Below are positions 38,410-48,257 of a stretch of DNA of 64,000 nt, one piece after another. Below the pieces are notes generated by a model. It was not told the DNA's origin and searched no databases. It saw only the letters and a list, made by a program, of their open reading frames with translations. The first letter of the stretch is position 1. Every line of letters begins with the position of its first letter. The stretch is taken from the NCBI GenBank assembly GCA_019925795.1, contig CM034314.1, positions 80,472,780 to 80,536,779 on the forward strand, in the 5' to 3' direction. Source of the stretch: Dendrobium chrysotoxum (Eukaryota; Streptophyta; Magnoliopsida; Asparagales; Orchidaceae). The translations under genes and the position numbers were made by a program.

Positions 38410-38589
38410 CGAAGGGAGAGTCTCAGCCCCCAATGGCGGCGAAGCGGGAAACAAACCGGGAGAGGAGGACCAAAACCCTAGCAGAGGACCAAAAGCTTTT
38501 TTCTACCCTTACCTGCTCTACTACCTTGCTACTGTCTTAAAGTTAAAAAAATAAAAATAAAAAAAATCAATGGAGTGCTGTAAAGCATA

Positions 38590-38604
38590 GGCTCTGATAC
38601 AACA
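38590..38604 (-). other. Copia primer-binding site
   Basis: The minus strand reads TGTTGTATCAGAGCC, which contains TATCAGAGC, the sequence complementary to the 3' end of initiator tRNA-Met used by plant copia elements. It lies about 8 nt inside the putative LTR end. Confidence 0.75.
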
Positions 38605-38609
38605 AAGAA

Positions 38610-38690
38610 TGTTCAGAACATAGAAAAGATAAAATAAAGACTAATTGATTTTGGAATGATTTGTATTCACATCTAGAGATTACAGTAAAC

Positions 38691-38754
<64 letters not shown>

Positions 38755-38867
38755 CAGTATAGAAAAGCAAATAATTCGTCTAATGGATACAATGTATGCC
38801 GCATTTAAGATCAAACGGCTAAGGCTAAACAGAGACTACTGTAGAATGAGATGGCTGGTAAGTGGCA
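38610..38867 (-). repeat. Putative 5' LTR of the split copia element
   Basis: The 258 bp read TGCCACTTACC...CTGAACA on the minus strand, with TG and CA ends, immediately upstream of the primer-binding site. It includes a (TA)n run. The matching 3' LTR is missing, so the outer boundary is provisional. Confidence 0.6.
38694..38753. repeat. (TA)n microsatellite of about 60 bp
   Basis: Uninterrupted TA repeat inside the putative copia LTR. Confidence 0.95.
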
Positions 38868-38886
38868 GATAAGTGGAGATTGATTA

Positions 38887-38974
38887 GGCTTCTTTTGGGA
38901 TAGTGACGGCTTTTAAATTTTTTAATTAAAAAATTATTTAAAGAAACAATAAAAAAATTGTTCCAAATAAAATA
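38887..38974. mobile_element. Family-I MITE, short copy upstream of the PPR gene
   Basis: It begins GGCTTCTTTTGGGATAG and ends in a poor complement (TTGTTCCAAATAAAATA), between TTA trinucleotides at 38884-38886 and 38975-38977. It is 88 bp long, with an AT-rich hairpin centre, and lies about 200 bp before the PPR start codon. Confidence 0.6.
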
Positions 38975-38977
38975 TTA

Positions 38978-39174
38978 ATCTGCTGTAGTTTACGCCTTGC
39001 GTATTAGTTATTCGAAAATTGCTGGTATTAAAATGATTTGATTTAAAATGTAAATTCATCTTGAATAAAATTTAACCGTTGGAGTTACATCAGAATATCT
39101 GATTGCTGTCTACCGCGGGAATTCCTTATGAACGTTGAGGCAAGAAATTCCTACCAATATTTTTGTCCAAAGCC
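38978..39174 (+). promoter_or_regulatory. Short promoter/leader of the PPR gene
   Basis: Only about 200 bp separate the upstream MITE from the start codon. No TATA consensus stands out, as is common for PPR genes. The core promoter may lie in or beyond the MITE and LTR. Confidence 0.35.
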
Positions 39175-40488
39175 ATGACTATCACGCTACAATCGAGCCA
39201 TCAAAAGCTCGTCAAGCTAACCAAGCTTCTCACCTCCTACGTCAACAATGGCCGCCATCACCAAGCCCTCACCCTCTTTTCCCAAATGTTCGCCGCCCCT
39301 GACCTCGCCCTCGACCCCTTCGCCTTCCCCCTGGCGCTTAAATCCTCCGCAGCCCTTCGTCTCCCGAGCACCGTCGCTTCCCTTCATACCCACTCCCTCA
39401 AGTCCGGCTTCCTCTCCAACCCCTTCATCTCCTCATCTCTTGTCGATGCCTACGGAAAATGCGCCTCTTTGACGGACGCCCGCCAGGTGTTCGACGAATC
39501 TTCCGAACGAAACGCCGTCGTCTGGAACGCCATGATCTCTCTCTACTCGCACTCGAACGATATTGCCAACGCCCTGAAACTGTTCGAGCTCATGGACGTC
39601 CCCTCCACCGAGTCGTCCTACAATCCCATCATCGCTGCTCTTTCAGAGTCCGAAGACAGTTCAGGTCGAGCAATTGAGTTTTACAATAGAATGCGGGCCT
39701 CTGGTTTGAGACCCAACCTCATGACTCTTCTCGCTTTACTTCCAGTTTGTCTCAGCCTAGGCTCGCTGAGCTCAATCAAAGAGATCCACGGTTACGGATT
39801 TCGAAGCTGCATCCACAGAAACGCTCACCTCGGAAGCATGCTGGTGGAAGCCTACGGCCGGTGCGGGTGTCTGGTCTACGCTCGCAATGTGTTCGACCAT
39901 TTGTCTGACCGAGATGTGGTCGTCTGGAGTTCCATGGTATCTGCTTACGCCTTCCACGGCCACGCCAACAATGCAATGCACGTCTTCCGGGAAATGGAAT
40001 CGAATGCAGTACGTCCAGATGGCATCATGTTCCTCGCCGTGCTGAAGGCCTGCAGCCATGCCGGCCTTGCCGATGATGCATTGAGGTACTTTGAGGTCAT
40101 CACCAAAGTTCATGGCTTGGAAGCTGGAAGCGATCATTACTCGTGTTTGGTGGATGTTATGAGCAGAGCTGGGAGAGTTTGTGAGGCATATGATATTCTA
40201 ATGAACATGCCGGTGAAGGCGACGGCTAAGGCTTGGGGGGCGCTTCTTGGTGCTTGCAGGAAGTATGGAGAGGTTAAGCTTGCAGAGATTGCAGCAAGAG
40301 AGCTGTTTGCAATCGAGCCGGAGAATTCTGGGAATTTTATGTTGTTGGCCAATACTTATGCTGCGGCTGGGAGGTTTGAGGAAGCAGAGAGGTTAAGGAG
40401 GCTGATGGAGGAGAGAAGGGTGATGAGGGCCCCAGGGAGTAGCTGGGTTTTATCACGGGATGATATGCCTTATAGTGCTCAATGTTGA
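39175..40488 (+). CDS. E-class pentatricopeptide repeat (PPR) protein
   Basis: Single exon of 437 aa starting at the ATG at 39175; an open frame continues 12 nt further upstream without an ATG. It shows tandem PLS-type PPR motifs: NPFISSSLVDAYGKCASLTD, NAVVWNAMISLYSHSND, HLGSMLVEAYGRCGCLVYA, VVVWSSMVSAYAFHGHANNA and VRPDGIMFLAVLKACSHAGL. An E domain follows (HYSCLVDVMSRAGRV, WGALLGACRKYGEVKLAE, FMLLANTYAAAGRFEEAERL, PGSSWVL). There is no DYW domain. Such proteins bind organelle RNA by a modular base code and usually act in RNA editing or processing in mitochondria or plastids (family knowledge); the N-terminus is basic with few acidic residues, as in transit peptides. It resembles the group of Arabidopsis At1g03510; orthology is a guess. 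The gene is intact and transposon-flanked on both sides. Confidence 0.93.
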   Translation: MTITLQSSHQKLVKLTKLLTSYVNNGRHHQALTLFSQMFAAPDLALDPFAFPLALKSSAALRLPSTVASLHTHSLKSGFLSNPFISSSLVDAYGKCASLTDARQVFDESSERNAVVWNAMISLYSHSNDIANALKLFELMDVPSTESSYNPIIAALSESEDSSGRAIEFYNRMRASGLRPNLMTLLALLPVCLSLGSLSSIKEIHGYGFRSCIHRNAHLGSMLVEAYGRCGCLVYARNVFDHLSDRDVVVWSSMVSAYAFHGHANNAMHVFREMESNAVRPDGIMFLAVLKACSHAGLADDALRYFEVITKVHGLEAGSDHYSCLVDVMSRAGRVCEAYDILMNMPVKATAKAWGALLGACRKYGEVKLAEIAARELFAIEPENSGNFMLLANTYAAAGRFEEAERLRRLMEERRVMRAPGSSWVLSRDDMPYSAQC

Positions 40489-41639
40489 AAGAGATCGCCA
40501 TTTATGAAGGAAAATGTTGAGTTTTGCTGAGGATGCAAAGATATGGTGCGCAAGCCCATAACTTCTGCTTACCATTCCATGGCGATCAATCAGACTGCTT
40601 ATGGAGATTGGGAGTTGGAAACTTGTTCAAGTAAAAGAGAGCGGAAGTAACATATTGGTAAAGGATTCATGTTGGAAGGCAGTTAAGAAGAGAACTCAAG
40701 AAAGTAGCTATGTAAAAGAAGATTGCGATCAGCAGATGGATCTTTGAAAGCTTTATAAGGAGAGCAGAGGCGTGAACCATCCATAGCAGTCGAAAGTGAG
40801 TAAATATTTGGTTGATATCATACATAATTTATTTATTTGTGGAATAAGAGGTTGATAGGAATGAAAGAGAGTATTATAGAGATACGGGCTCATTCTCTAT
40901 TTGCAATTTCTCTCAATCTCTAGTTCCTCTATGAGTAACACCTATTTAATTTATTAGTTGAAAGTCTAAAACATGCTAACTCATCAGATTATCAGGGTGG
41001 CTCCCAATTTAATGGCACGAAGATGATGGACAAAAGAAATTCTCTCAAGATTACCATTGTAAAACTTCTATGAAGAGGAACAAGATTGTAATAACTCATT
41101 TCAAATTTTGAAAAATAAAAATTACGAGTTCACTCGAACCAGTTTGATAATAAGACAGGCCGAATGGGATAGGATAGAAAGGTAGGTCTATAGTCCAAAA
41201 CAAGTCTCTGTTGTTTGCCCATCATTCAAGTATCTGTGAGGGACTTTTCTTGCATGGAAAAATGCCATTGCAGAGAAAGTGAAAAAAATAGTCCCACTGC
41301 TCTCTCAAGGTTGTGACGGGTTTCTTATTAGGGTATAGCAACACTCCACAAACAAGTTTTCACAAAAAAAAATTTTATGAAACTTTTTTCGTGAGAGTGG
41401 AAGAAGGGTGCTCGTGAGAAACTTTTTTCCTTCGTTATGCTCAAATTCAAGATAAATTCTAAGCCTTAAATCATCTTGCTTATTAGTTATGTGGAGTATG
41501 TTAAGGTTTAATCAGAATATTATTCAACTAACATAAAATTTTATGAATGGAGATGAAAAAGAGAGCTTAGACTTAGTTACCCAATTCATATGGTTAAATT
41601 AACCTAATTAGCATATTTGGGATTCCTAGATTTGGAATA
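40489..41639. other. Downstream of the PPR gene, no element recognised
   Basis: 3' UTR and intergenic DNA. A short hairpin with AAACTTTTTT/AAAATTT words lies at 41345-41430. No coding domain. Confidence 0.5.
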
Positions 41640-43110
41640 TTTGCTTATGTTTGTTGCGTCCTGGAATATTCGCGACGGTAGAGAGTGATATAATTTAATG
41701 TCCTAGCTTTATACGAAGATCCAGCACACAAACAGATAAAAGAGTATGGTTTTAGCGTTTATAAAAGGCACTATAATTTTTACGTGGAAACCCCTGAAAA
41801 GGAGAAAAACCACTGGTCCTGGCCCAGTTTGAATGAATCCATTAGTGTTTGCAATTGATTACAAATGAGGCCCTTCTTCAGCAGGAAGGTATTGGCTCGA
41901 TGTAGCAAATATACATCATATAGAATGCATTATATGGTGGGAGTTGGAAGAATAAGTGTTGATATATTCATTTTGGCGGCAGGACCATAGTCGGCGAGCG
42001 ACGTAGGTAAGAAGGACTGTAATTGGCGTTGGCGGTTGGAAAGACCGTAATCGGCGGGCGACGGAGGTCCGGAGGATCGTAGTCAGGGGGCGACGGAGGT
42101 CAGAAAGACCATAGTTGGCGATGGTGGTTGGAAGAACCGTAGTCGACGGGCGACAGAGGTTGGGAAGACCGTAGTCGGAGGGCGACGGAGGTCAGAAAGA
42201 ACGTAGCCTGGTGATGGAGGTCATAAGGATCGTAGTCGACGGGCGACAGAGGTCGGAAAGAACGTAGTCTGGTAATGGAGGTTGGAAGGATCATAGGCGA
42301 CGGGCGACGGAGGTCGTAAAGATCGTAGTTTGGCGATGTAGGACGAAAGGACGGTAGTCTGCGGGCGACGGAGGCCGGAGGACAATAGTTGGGAAATGGT
42401 GGTCGGAAGGACCGTAGTCGGCAAGCGATGGTGGTCGGAAGGACCGTATTCGGTAGGTGACAGAGGTCAAAAAGACCGTAGTCGGCGGGAGAGGGAGGTC
42501 AGAAGGACCGTAGTTGGCAAGCAACGGTGGTCGGAAGGATCGTAGTTGGCGGGAGATGGAGGTTAGAAGGACCGTAGTCGGCAGGCGATTGTGGTCAGAA
42601 AGAACTTCGGCAGTGGTCAGCGAACAAACGGAATTTCGGCGGTAGTCGATGAACAGGTGGAAGTTCGGCGACAATCAGGAAGAACTTTAGCGGTGGTCAA
42701 CGAACAGGAGGAAGTCTGTTGGTGATCGACGAACGGGTGGAAGTCTGACAGTGGTCGGGAAGAATTCCGGTGGTGGTCGACGGACGGGAGGAAGTCCGTT
42801 GGTGATCGACGAACGGGTGAAAGTCTGATAGTGGTCGGGAAGAACTCTGGCGGTGGTCGACGAATGGGCAGAAGTCCGGCAGTGGTCGACGATCGGGCGG
42901 AAGTCCGGCGGTGGTCGACGAACAGGCGGAAGTTCGGCGGTGGTTGGGAAGAACTCCGGCGGTGGTCGGCGGCGAGGAAGCTCCCAATTTCTTACCTTCT
43001 CTTCCTCCTTTCTTCCCTCCCTCCTCATGAGAAGAATGAGGGTTATTTATAGTTTTTTGAGAGTGGCATGGCTTGTAAATATGGGGAGGATCAAGATTAA
43101 GTTTGGAGTG
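41640..43110 (-). repeat. Probable solo copia LTR
   Basis: Read on the minus strand, 41880-41700 has GGCCTCATTTGTAATCAATT, then GGTTTTTCTCC...GGGGTTTCCACGTAAA, the U5-type signature common in plant copia LTRs, and a TATA-like TTTTATAAACG. No primer-binding site or gag follows, so a solo LTR is most likely. Most of its length is a minisatellite (41985-42965). The boundaries are approximate. Confidence 0.55.
41985..42965. repeat. Compound GC-rich minisatellite
   Basis: The first block (41985-42600) has about 20 units of 29-32 bp of the type ACCGTAGTCGGCGGGCGACG followed by GAGGTCGGAAGG. The second block (42600-42965) has about 12 units of about 29-30 bp of the type GAAGTCCGGCGGTGGTCGAC. Many units are within a few substitutions of each other. 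The long minus-strand frames here arise from the stop-free unit and are not genes. Confidence 0.92.
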
Positions 43111-43119
43111 TTAAAATGG

Positions 43120-43500
43120 ATGGTTGATATTGACTCCTCGATCATTGACCATTGATCAAGCATTTAAGTGCTTTAATGTTATCTGAATTTGATGATCCTT
43201 GGCTCGTTGGATTCGTCTCGTCGAGCCGCTCGATTCGACTATAAGCATGTCATATTTGACGGTCATTTATTTATCCAATTAATGTTTTGAAGCCTCCGAG
43301 TATGCCTTGGACCTTTGATTTGGGTTCATTTGGGCTCGGATTAGACTGATTTTGGTGTTGATGGGTTCGACTCTTCAAGACGTTCAGTTCGAATATAAGT
43401 TTGCTGAAATCGGAGTTCGGATGATCTTGAATGTAATTCTGGAAGTTTTCAATTCCTATTTGCATCAAGATTCGTGCCAGATCAAAGTAAATTTTGGTAC
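43120..43500 (+). repeat. Dispersed repeat, plus-strand copy
   Basis: GGCTCGTTGGATTCGTCTCG, ATTCGACTATAAG and GAGTTCGGATGATCTTGAAT recur, inverted and diverged, at 49540-49900. Its element type is unknown. Confidence 0.75.
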
Positions 43501-44100
43501 CGTATCAATGTTATTGGTTAATATACGATTATCTTGATGGATTAACATGTAGTAGACATATGTTTAGATTACACTCAAGTGATCATCGATCTTGTTCATG
43601 TAATCAAAGATTCAATATTGGATTTAGATTCCTACTCAATTAGTGATTTGATTTCTTATGCTTAAGATTGCCATTATAAAATGATTAATGTTAATGATGT
43701 GTACTTATCTTTACTATTATTTGTATTAATTTGTTATCCATGTACATTACATTTGTTGACATATGATAAACCTTGTTTATATTGTTCATCATTGCATTTG
43801 TTGACATGATGTAAACCTTGCTCATAACACCATGCTAATGACTTCTATAAGCTATGCTTGTGTGCTTGTTGAATATGATTGTTGGTAATACTTTTTTGGG
43901 TGATAAGATTAGTTTGCTATGCCTATGTGCCTACAAAGTAATGACTCTTCTGGAGTGGTCAATGGACTCCATCCAGTTAGTGAAAACCTTTCCATTTGAG
44001 GGTATTATTAAAAGGGTGATTAATATTGTCTAGTTATTGATTTGACAAAAGATTTATCTTATTGCTCTTGTTAAATGAATGAGTATACAATGAATTTCAT
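43501..44100. other. AT-rich intergenic DNA with a small tandem duplication
   Basis: A motif ATTTGTTGACATATGATAAA is duplicated (about 43748-43785 and 43793-43830) with variation. Nothing else identifiable. Confidence 0.5.
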
Positions 44101-44103
44101 TTA

Positions 44104-44210
44104 GACTTTGTTTGAAACAGCTTTTTTACTGCTTCTTAAATCAGCTTTTTAGTACAATTGTACTAAAAAGCTTCTGTAAGAAACAGTAAAGAAGCCGTCT
44201 CAAATAAGTC
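44104..44210. mobile_element. Family-I MITE with TTA duplication
   Basis: This 107-bp near-perfect hairpin has ends GACTTTGTTTGAAACAGC and CGTCTCAAATAAGTC, and a central AGTACAATTGTACT palindrome. TTA flanks both sides (44101-44103, 44211-44213). This is typical of PIF/Harbinger-derived MITEs. Confidence 0.88.
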
Positions 44211-44213
44211 TTA

Positions 44214-45012
44214 ATTTTATATAGATATATTGTGAGATGTTAATGGTTTTAGGTGCTATGATCATTTATACAAGTGGCTAAGTATTACTGTGGACAAGTT
44301 TATATTTATTGGATTATGCTTAAATTAAGCCATTCGCTATCCTATTGGTTTGTCTTAAAAATATTCCAGGCCTGATATTAATGAATTTGCAAAGAGATGA
44401 ATGTTTTATTGATGAAGCACTGAAATTTATATATGATATTTTGCTCCTTTTCTTCTGAGTTTTATGTATAACATCCTGCAGGAGTTATTTTTCAATGGTG
44501 GAAGGCTTGAAATGTTGCTTCAGGGCCTATTTTGGATTAATTATATTTTTTATTTTTTAAAAAATATATATTTATTTAGGGTATTTTTAATTGTTTTTTA
44601 ATATTTTTAGTTTTCAGAAAATAAATTAAGATATTTTTATAGACACTCAAAATAATTTTTAAGTATTTAAAAAATTAAAAATAACCTCACAGTTGGTCAC
44701 CATCAATATTGTTGTCAATGATGTCAATGCTGGAGGCGGCGACGACCATTGCCCTACCATTGGCAGCAACCATGGCCATATTATCGACTCATCGGTTCAT
44801 AAATTTTTTAGCAGTCCCAATCATTTGATGGAGTCTCAGGAACCTAATCTTAGTTCTCTTTCTTCCCTTCTGTGACAAGTAGGATCAAATGGTCTACCTC
44901 AACTTGCCATTTGATAATTGAGAATATAAAGTTGTAGGAAATTAGAAAGAAATAAGGGGCTGTGCTTAAGGAGGTCTTCGACGTCGTGAGCTTCCAGCTG
45001 CTCTTGAAAGTC
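44214..45012. other. AT-rich intergenic DNA
   Basis: No element or gene recognised. A 60-codon frame at 44693-44875 shows no domain. Confidence 0.5.
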
Positions 45013-45015
45013 TAA

Positions 45016-45096
45016 GATTTTGTTTGGAACAACTTTCTTATTTTTGTATTAAAAAGTTATTTTAGAAGCAATAAAAAATCTGTCGAGAATGAAGCC
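45016..45096. mobile_element. Family-I MITE, shortened copy
   Basis: 81 bp starting GATTTTGTTTGGAACAAC and ending GAATGAAGCC, flanked by TAA on both sides (45013-45015, 45097-45099). Confidence 0.75.
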
Positions 45097-45513
45097 TAAG
45101 ACCGCTAAGAGAAAATACCAGATGTTGTTTTCAGGCCAAGTGTTTCTGCAGTTAATAGTCTCACATATTTATGCTATTTGTCCTTGGTGACGCAATCCAT
45201 TATTATTATTATTTTCATTGACTGCAAATTCTAATTACAGCCTTTGAAGTACAAATAAAACTACAAAATGCATACAACTCAAAATGATAGAGATAGGGCT
45301 AAGAGAGCTGCATTAAAAGGACAATGCTCAACACAAAGAGCAAATGGGAGAATGAAAATTTAAACAAAACTGACAATATACTAGAGACAAAAACTGGACT
45401 CATAATGAGCCAAAAATGCTCCAAGACAACTTTAGTCAGCACAGTTATCATAAGACATTCCCTAGTTGCAGAATCTACTATTCAAGGAGAAATTTGGCTG
45501 CGGAGATGGAGAG

Positions 45514-45646
45514 ATTATTAGGTGCGAAGTTCAGATACATTTAGAGGTCAATTCAGATGTGCCATGTCACTCAATACATTATGTATTGGGTGATGTGGCG
45601 AGTCTGAATTAATTTCAGGACTCGTCTGGACACCGTACGTAATAAT
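45514..45646. mobile_element. Family-II hairpin MITE, copy A
   Basis: This 133-bp element folds over its whole length around TCAATACATTATGTATTG. The ends are ATTATTAGGTGCG and CGTACGTAATAAT. The arms share most positions, including CAGAYKYGCCAYRTCAC-type sequence. Confidence 0.8.
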
Positions 45647-45699
45647 TTTTCATGAAGATGACTATCCAAGAATGATCAGGAGAAAAATTATTCATCATT

Positions 45700-46530
45700 C
45701 TTCAGATAAAATAAAGAATACCCTGGTCGAATGAAAGCATAAGAAAGTCGAAGACGAGCAACCAGACAAAGTTAAGCAAACCATCTGCCACATTTGATAT
45801 AAACATCCAAGAATAGAAAGCCCTTCAACCAACAAGCTGCCCCATATCACAGAAAAACTACAATGGAACGCAGCCGCTTCTTAAAATCTGCTCCTTATAC
45901 TAACACCATGAATAACACCTTTAATTTTGTAGCAAACAGCCGATGAACTTTCAAAATTATGACCAAAATTTCTCGCATTTCTTTCCCTCCAAATGAAACA
46001 AAGAGAACAATAAATAGCCAAAAAGTAGAAGTTCTTTTGAGCTGGATGAGCACAAACTGAGCCAACAAAGTGATCAAAAAGCTTAAGAAGATTTGGCCTT
46101 AAAAAGAAATTAGTAATCCTTGGAAGGATCCAAGAGATGATTCAAAAAGAAAAATCACACTCTAAGAACAAAGTGAGTCATATTTCAGGAAAGCCATTGC
46201 AGAGATACCACCTCAGCTCAACAGGAATGCCATGTTAAAACCCGCAACTAATGCCATACAAGTAAATATAGAAAATCTTTAAGCATAATTGTTGTGCCAA
46301 TGAACCAGATGAAAATCCCCATAATAACTGAGAGAGAAAGCTTTAAAGGATGCATTTTCAGAACTACCCCATTTTTTTGCAACAAGAGGAAGCAAGAGAG
46401 ATAGGGGAGTCAAGAATGGCTTGCTGGATCTAAGGGGGAAGATTTCTGGGCAGGTTCCATTGATTAAAAGTAATGAAATCTTTAACTTGTGCATGAGGAG
46501 AAAATAATTGAGCTAATAAAGTAGTCCCCA
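45700..46530 (-). pseudogene. L1-type LINE C-terminal fragment
   Basis: The minus strand reads NASFKAFSLSYYGDFHLVHW and then, across frame changes, FLAIYCSLCFIWRERNARNF. This is the zf-RVT region and the conserved WRERN motif near the ORF2 end of plant L1 elements. It is 5' truncated or eroded, with no target duplication seen. Confidence 0.75.
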
Positions 46531-46550
46531 AAATCTCAGGCAGGAGAGAG

Positions 46551-46696
46551 ATTATTGCGTACGGTCATCGAATATGTCCAGAGGCCAATAAAAAAACGCC
46601 ACATCATTATCGAGCTCGGTACCGAGCGCGGTACGGCTCGGTACCGACAGCAGTACCGCTCGATACCGAGCGGTACCGCTGTCCGGATAGAATAAT
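46551..46696. mobile_element. Family-II hairpin MITE, copy B
   Basis: The ends are ATTATTGCGTACGG and CCGGATAGAATAAT. The interior is a set of palindromes built on CTCGGTACCGAG and AGCGGTACCGCT. Flanking CAGGCAGG occurs on both sides (about 46539 and 46702), a possible 8-bp target duplication. Confidence 0.65.
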
Positions 46697-46869
46697 TTTT
46701 CCAGGCAGGGACAGTCCTATATAAGAAAGAGATGGGGCAGTTAGGAGTGATGTTAAATGAGAAATAACTTTTGGCCATAGCTGTCACCTTATGAATTTGT
46801 GACTCTCGTATGGCCCGGTACACTATTATCGAGCAAGGTTTAAGAGCAGAGTACTCCTACAGTAGATAT

Positions 46870-47145
46870 CACGTGATTAAGGGTTTTCTTTTGGACGTTT
46901 AGGCCAATTAAGATTTTGTTTGAGACTATTTTCTTATTTCTTCCTAAAGCAGTTTTTTAGTATAAAAATTAAATTTTTTATACTAAAAAGCTGCTTTAAG
47001 AAACAGTAAGAAAGCCGTCCCAAATGAAGCCTAAGATAAACTTATACACACATCGCATACACAAAACTCGAACTTAAGACTTCTTGGTTGGTAGCCAAAG
47101 CTCCCAACCAACAACAGACCAAGGTGGGTTGCATGTGACGAAGGG
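46870..47145 (-). mobile_element. Second SINE copy, split by a MITE
   Basis: The SINE body (46884-47130, 124 bp after removing the MITE) matches the one at 12990-13116 with changes. It has TTGGTTGGGAGC, a B-box-like AAGTTCGAGTT, TGTGTATGCGATGTGTG and CTTAATTGGCCTAAA. The flanks CACGTGATTAAGGG (46870-46883) and CATGTGACGAAGGG (47131-47144) agree at 11 of 14 positions, fitting an aged target duplication. Confidence 0.8.
46912..47031. mobile_element. Family-I MITE inside the SINE
   Basis: 120 bp from GATTTTGTTTGAGAC to GTCCCAAATGAAGCC, flanked by TAA (46909-46911 and 47032-47034). Removing it with one TAA restores the SINE sequence seen at 13 kb. Confidence 0.92.
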
Positions 47146-47340
47146 CAAATTATTAAGTTCAGACACCGTACGGAGAGATCCGTCCGGATCTCTCTTTATC
47201 TACAGTAAAAGTGCAGTCAAATCGCAGGTACTGTAGCACCTGCGCTTTAGCTGCGCTTTAGGTGCGCTTTTACTGTAGATATAGAGAAAACCGGACGGAG
47301 TCCGGTTCTCTCCGTCGGTGTCCGGACGTAATAATTCGCC
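47146..47340. mobile_element. Family-II hairpin MITE, copy C
   Basis: This 195-bp foldback has ends CAAATTATTAAG and TAATAATTCGCC. The arms contain CACCGTACGGAGAG/CTCTCCGTCGGTG and TATCTACAGTAAAA/TTTTACTGTAGATA. The flanks GTGACGAAGGG (47135-47145) and GTGATGAAGGG (47341-47351) form a near-perfect 9-11 bp duplication, as for Mutator-like elements. Confidence 0.8.
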
Positions 47341-47351
47341 GTGATGAAGGG

Positions 47352-48113
47352 TGAATTTAAGGTGGGAATATGCGGGAGAATGTGCCACTTCTAATTTTTA
47401 ATGTCTTTAAATATAATAGATATATGTTAATAAAGTTCAATTATTTAATACGTCTAATAATAAAAATTTAAATCGCCTCCCTTCAAATAATAAAATTAGT
47501 TCAAGTACCTTCATTGAAAAAAATTTGGCTTCATAACTGCACGCGATTGAGTGGGCTTTTGTTAGATACTATTTGAGGGGAAGTGATAAGTTATGTGAAA
47601 AGTTTTAATTATTCATTATATTTTAATAAATTATTGTAATATAAAAAATTCAAGTGAGTCAAGTTAACTCATGAGCCAACTCGATGAATGACTTTTGAGC
47701 CAAGCTCGATGAGCCAATGAGATAAATTTGAGCTAGCTCTTACTGGACTCGCTGGCTTGTTTAAAAAATATTAATATAAAATACACTTAAAATATATTAA
47801 AATTAATAATTTATGTATAAAATTGTTAACAATATTTAAAATTATAATTCATTTTTCTTATATTAAATAATTCTTTATAATTTTTCTTCTAATTTCTCAT
47901 TCTTTTTATCATTTTCTTATAATAATTATTTGAATTATAATTATTTTCTCTCATTCATAATAAATAAACCGGCTCAAACTCGAAGAATAAAGATCAGCTC
48001 GAGCTTGAACTCGATTAATTAATCAAGCTCAAATTCAAATCATAAATAACTCAAACTCGGTTCAACTCGTTATGAATTCACACAATTGCACAAAGTAAAT
48101 TATTACACTCATC
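47352..48113. other. AT-rich DNA with GAGCTCGA-type words
   Basis: 47650-47765 and 47970-48085 carry repeated GAGCCAACTCG/AAGCTCGATGAGCC-like words in opposite senses, possibly the ends of a decayed inverted-repeat element. No gene. Confidence 0.35.
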
Positions 48114-48116
48114 TAA

Positions 48117-48255
48117 GGCTTCGTTTGTGATAGCTTTCTTATTGCTTTTTAAAACGGGTTTTTATTATAAAAATTTTTTGAACTAAAAAATTGTGTACTA
48201 AGAAACTGCTTTAAAAATCAGCAACAACAAGAAAACTGTCTCAAATGAAATGAAG
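48117..48255. mobile_element. Family-I MITE copy
   Basis: Starts GGCTTCGTTTGTGATAGC after TAA (48114-48116) and ends CTGTCTCAAATGAAATGAAG. The interior is AT-rich. It directly abuts family-II copy D. Confidence 0.75.
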
Positions 48256-48257
48256 CA

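Larger units (their letters stand above)
33011..38538 (-). mobile_element. Near full-length L1-type LINE with 17-bp target duplication
   Basis: The 5.5-kb body (33028-38521) is flanked by identical 17-bp repeats TACCTTGCTACTGTCTT at 33011-33027 and 38522-38538. The poly-A tail appears as a T run at about 33026-33040, so the element reads on the minus strand. It contains ORF1 and ORF2 in the order typical of plant L1 elements. It inserted into the leader of the copia element at 30545-38867. The coding frames carry several shifts, so the copy is inactive; the perfect duplication suggests moderate age. Confidence 0.95.

Noticed and set aside
39163..39174. Upstream extension of the PPR frame
   Set aside because: It would require a TTG start. 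The ATG at 39175 is preferred.
41985..42965. Regular array resembling CRISPR
   Set aside because: Units are contiguous with no unique spacers, and the sequence is nuclear plant DNA.
42100..43155. Several overlapping long frames on both strands
   Set aside because: They are by-products of the stop-free 29-32 bp minisatellite unit. Codons shift between units and there is no domain.
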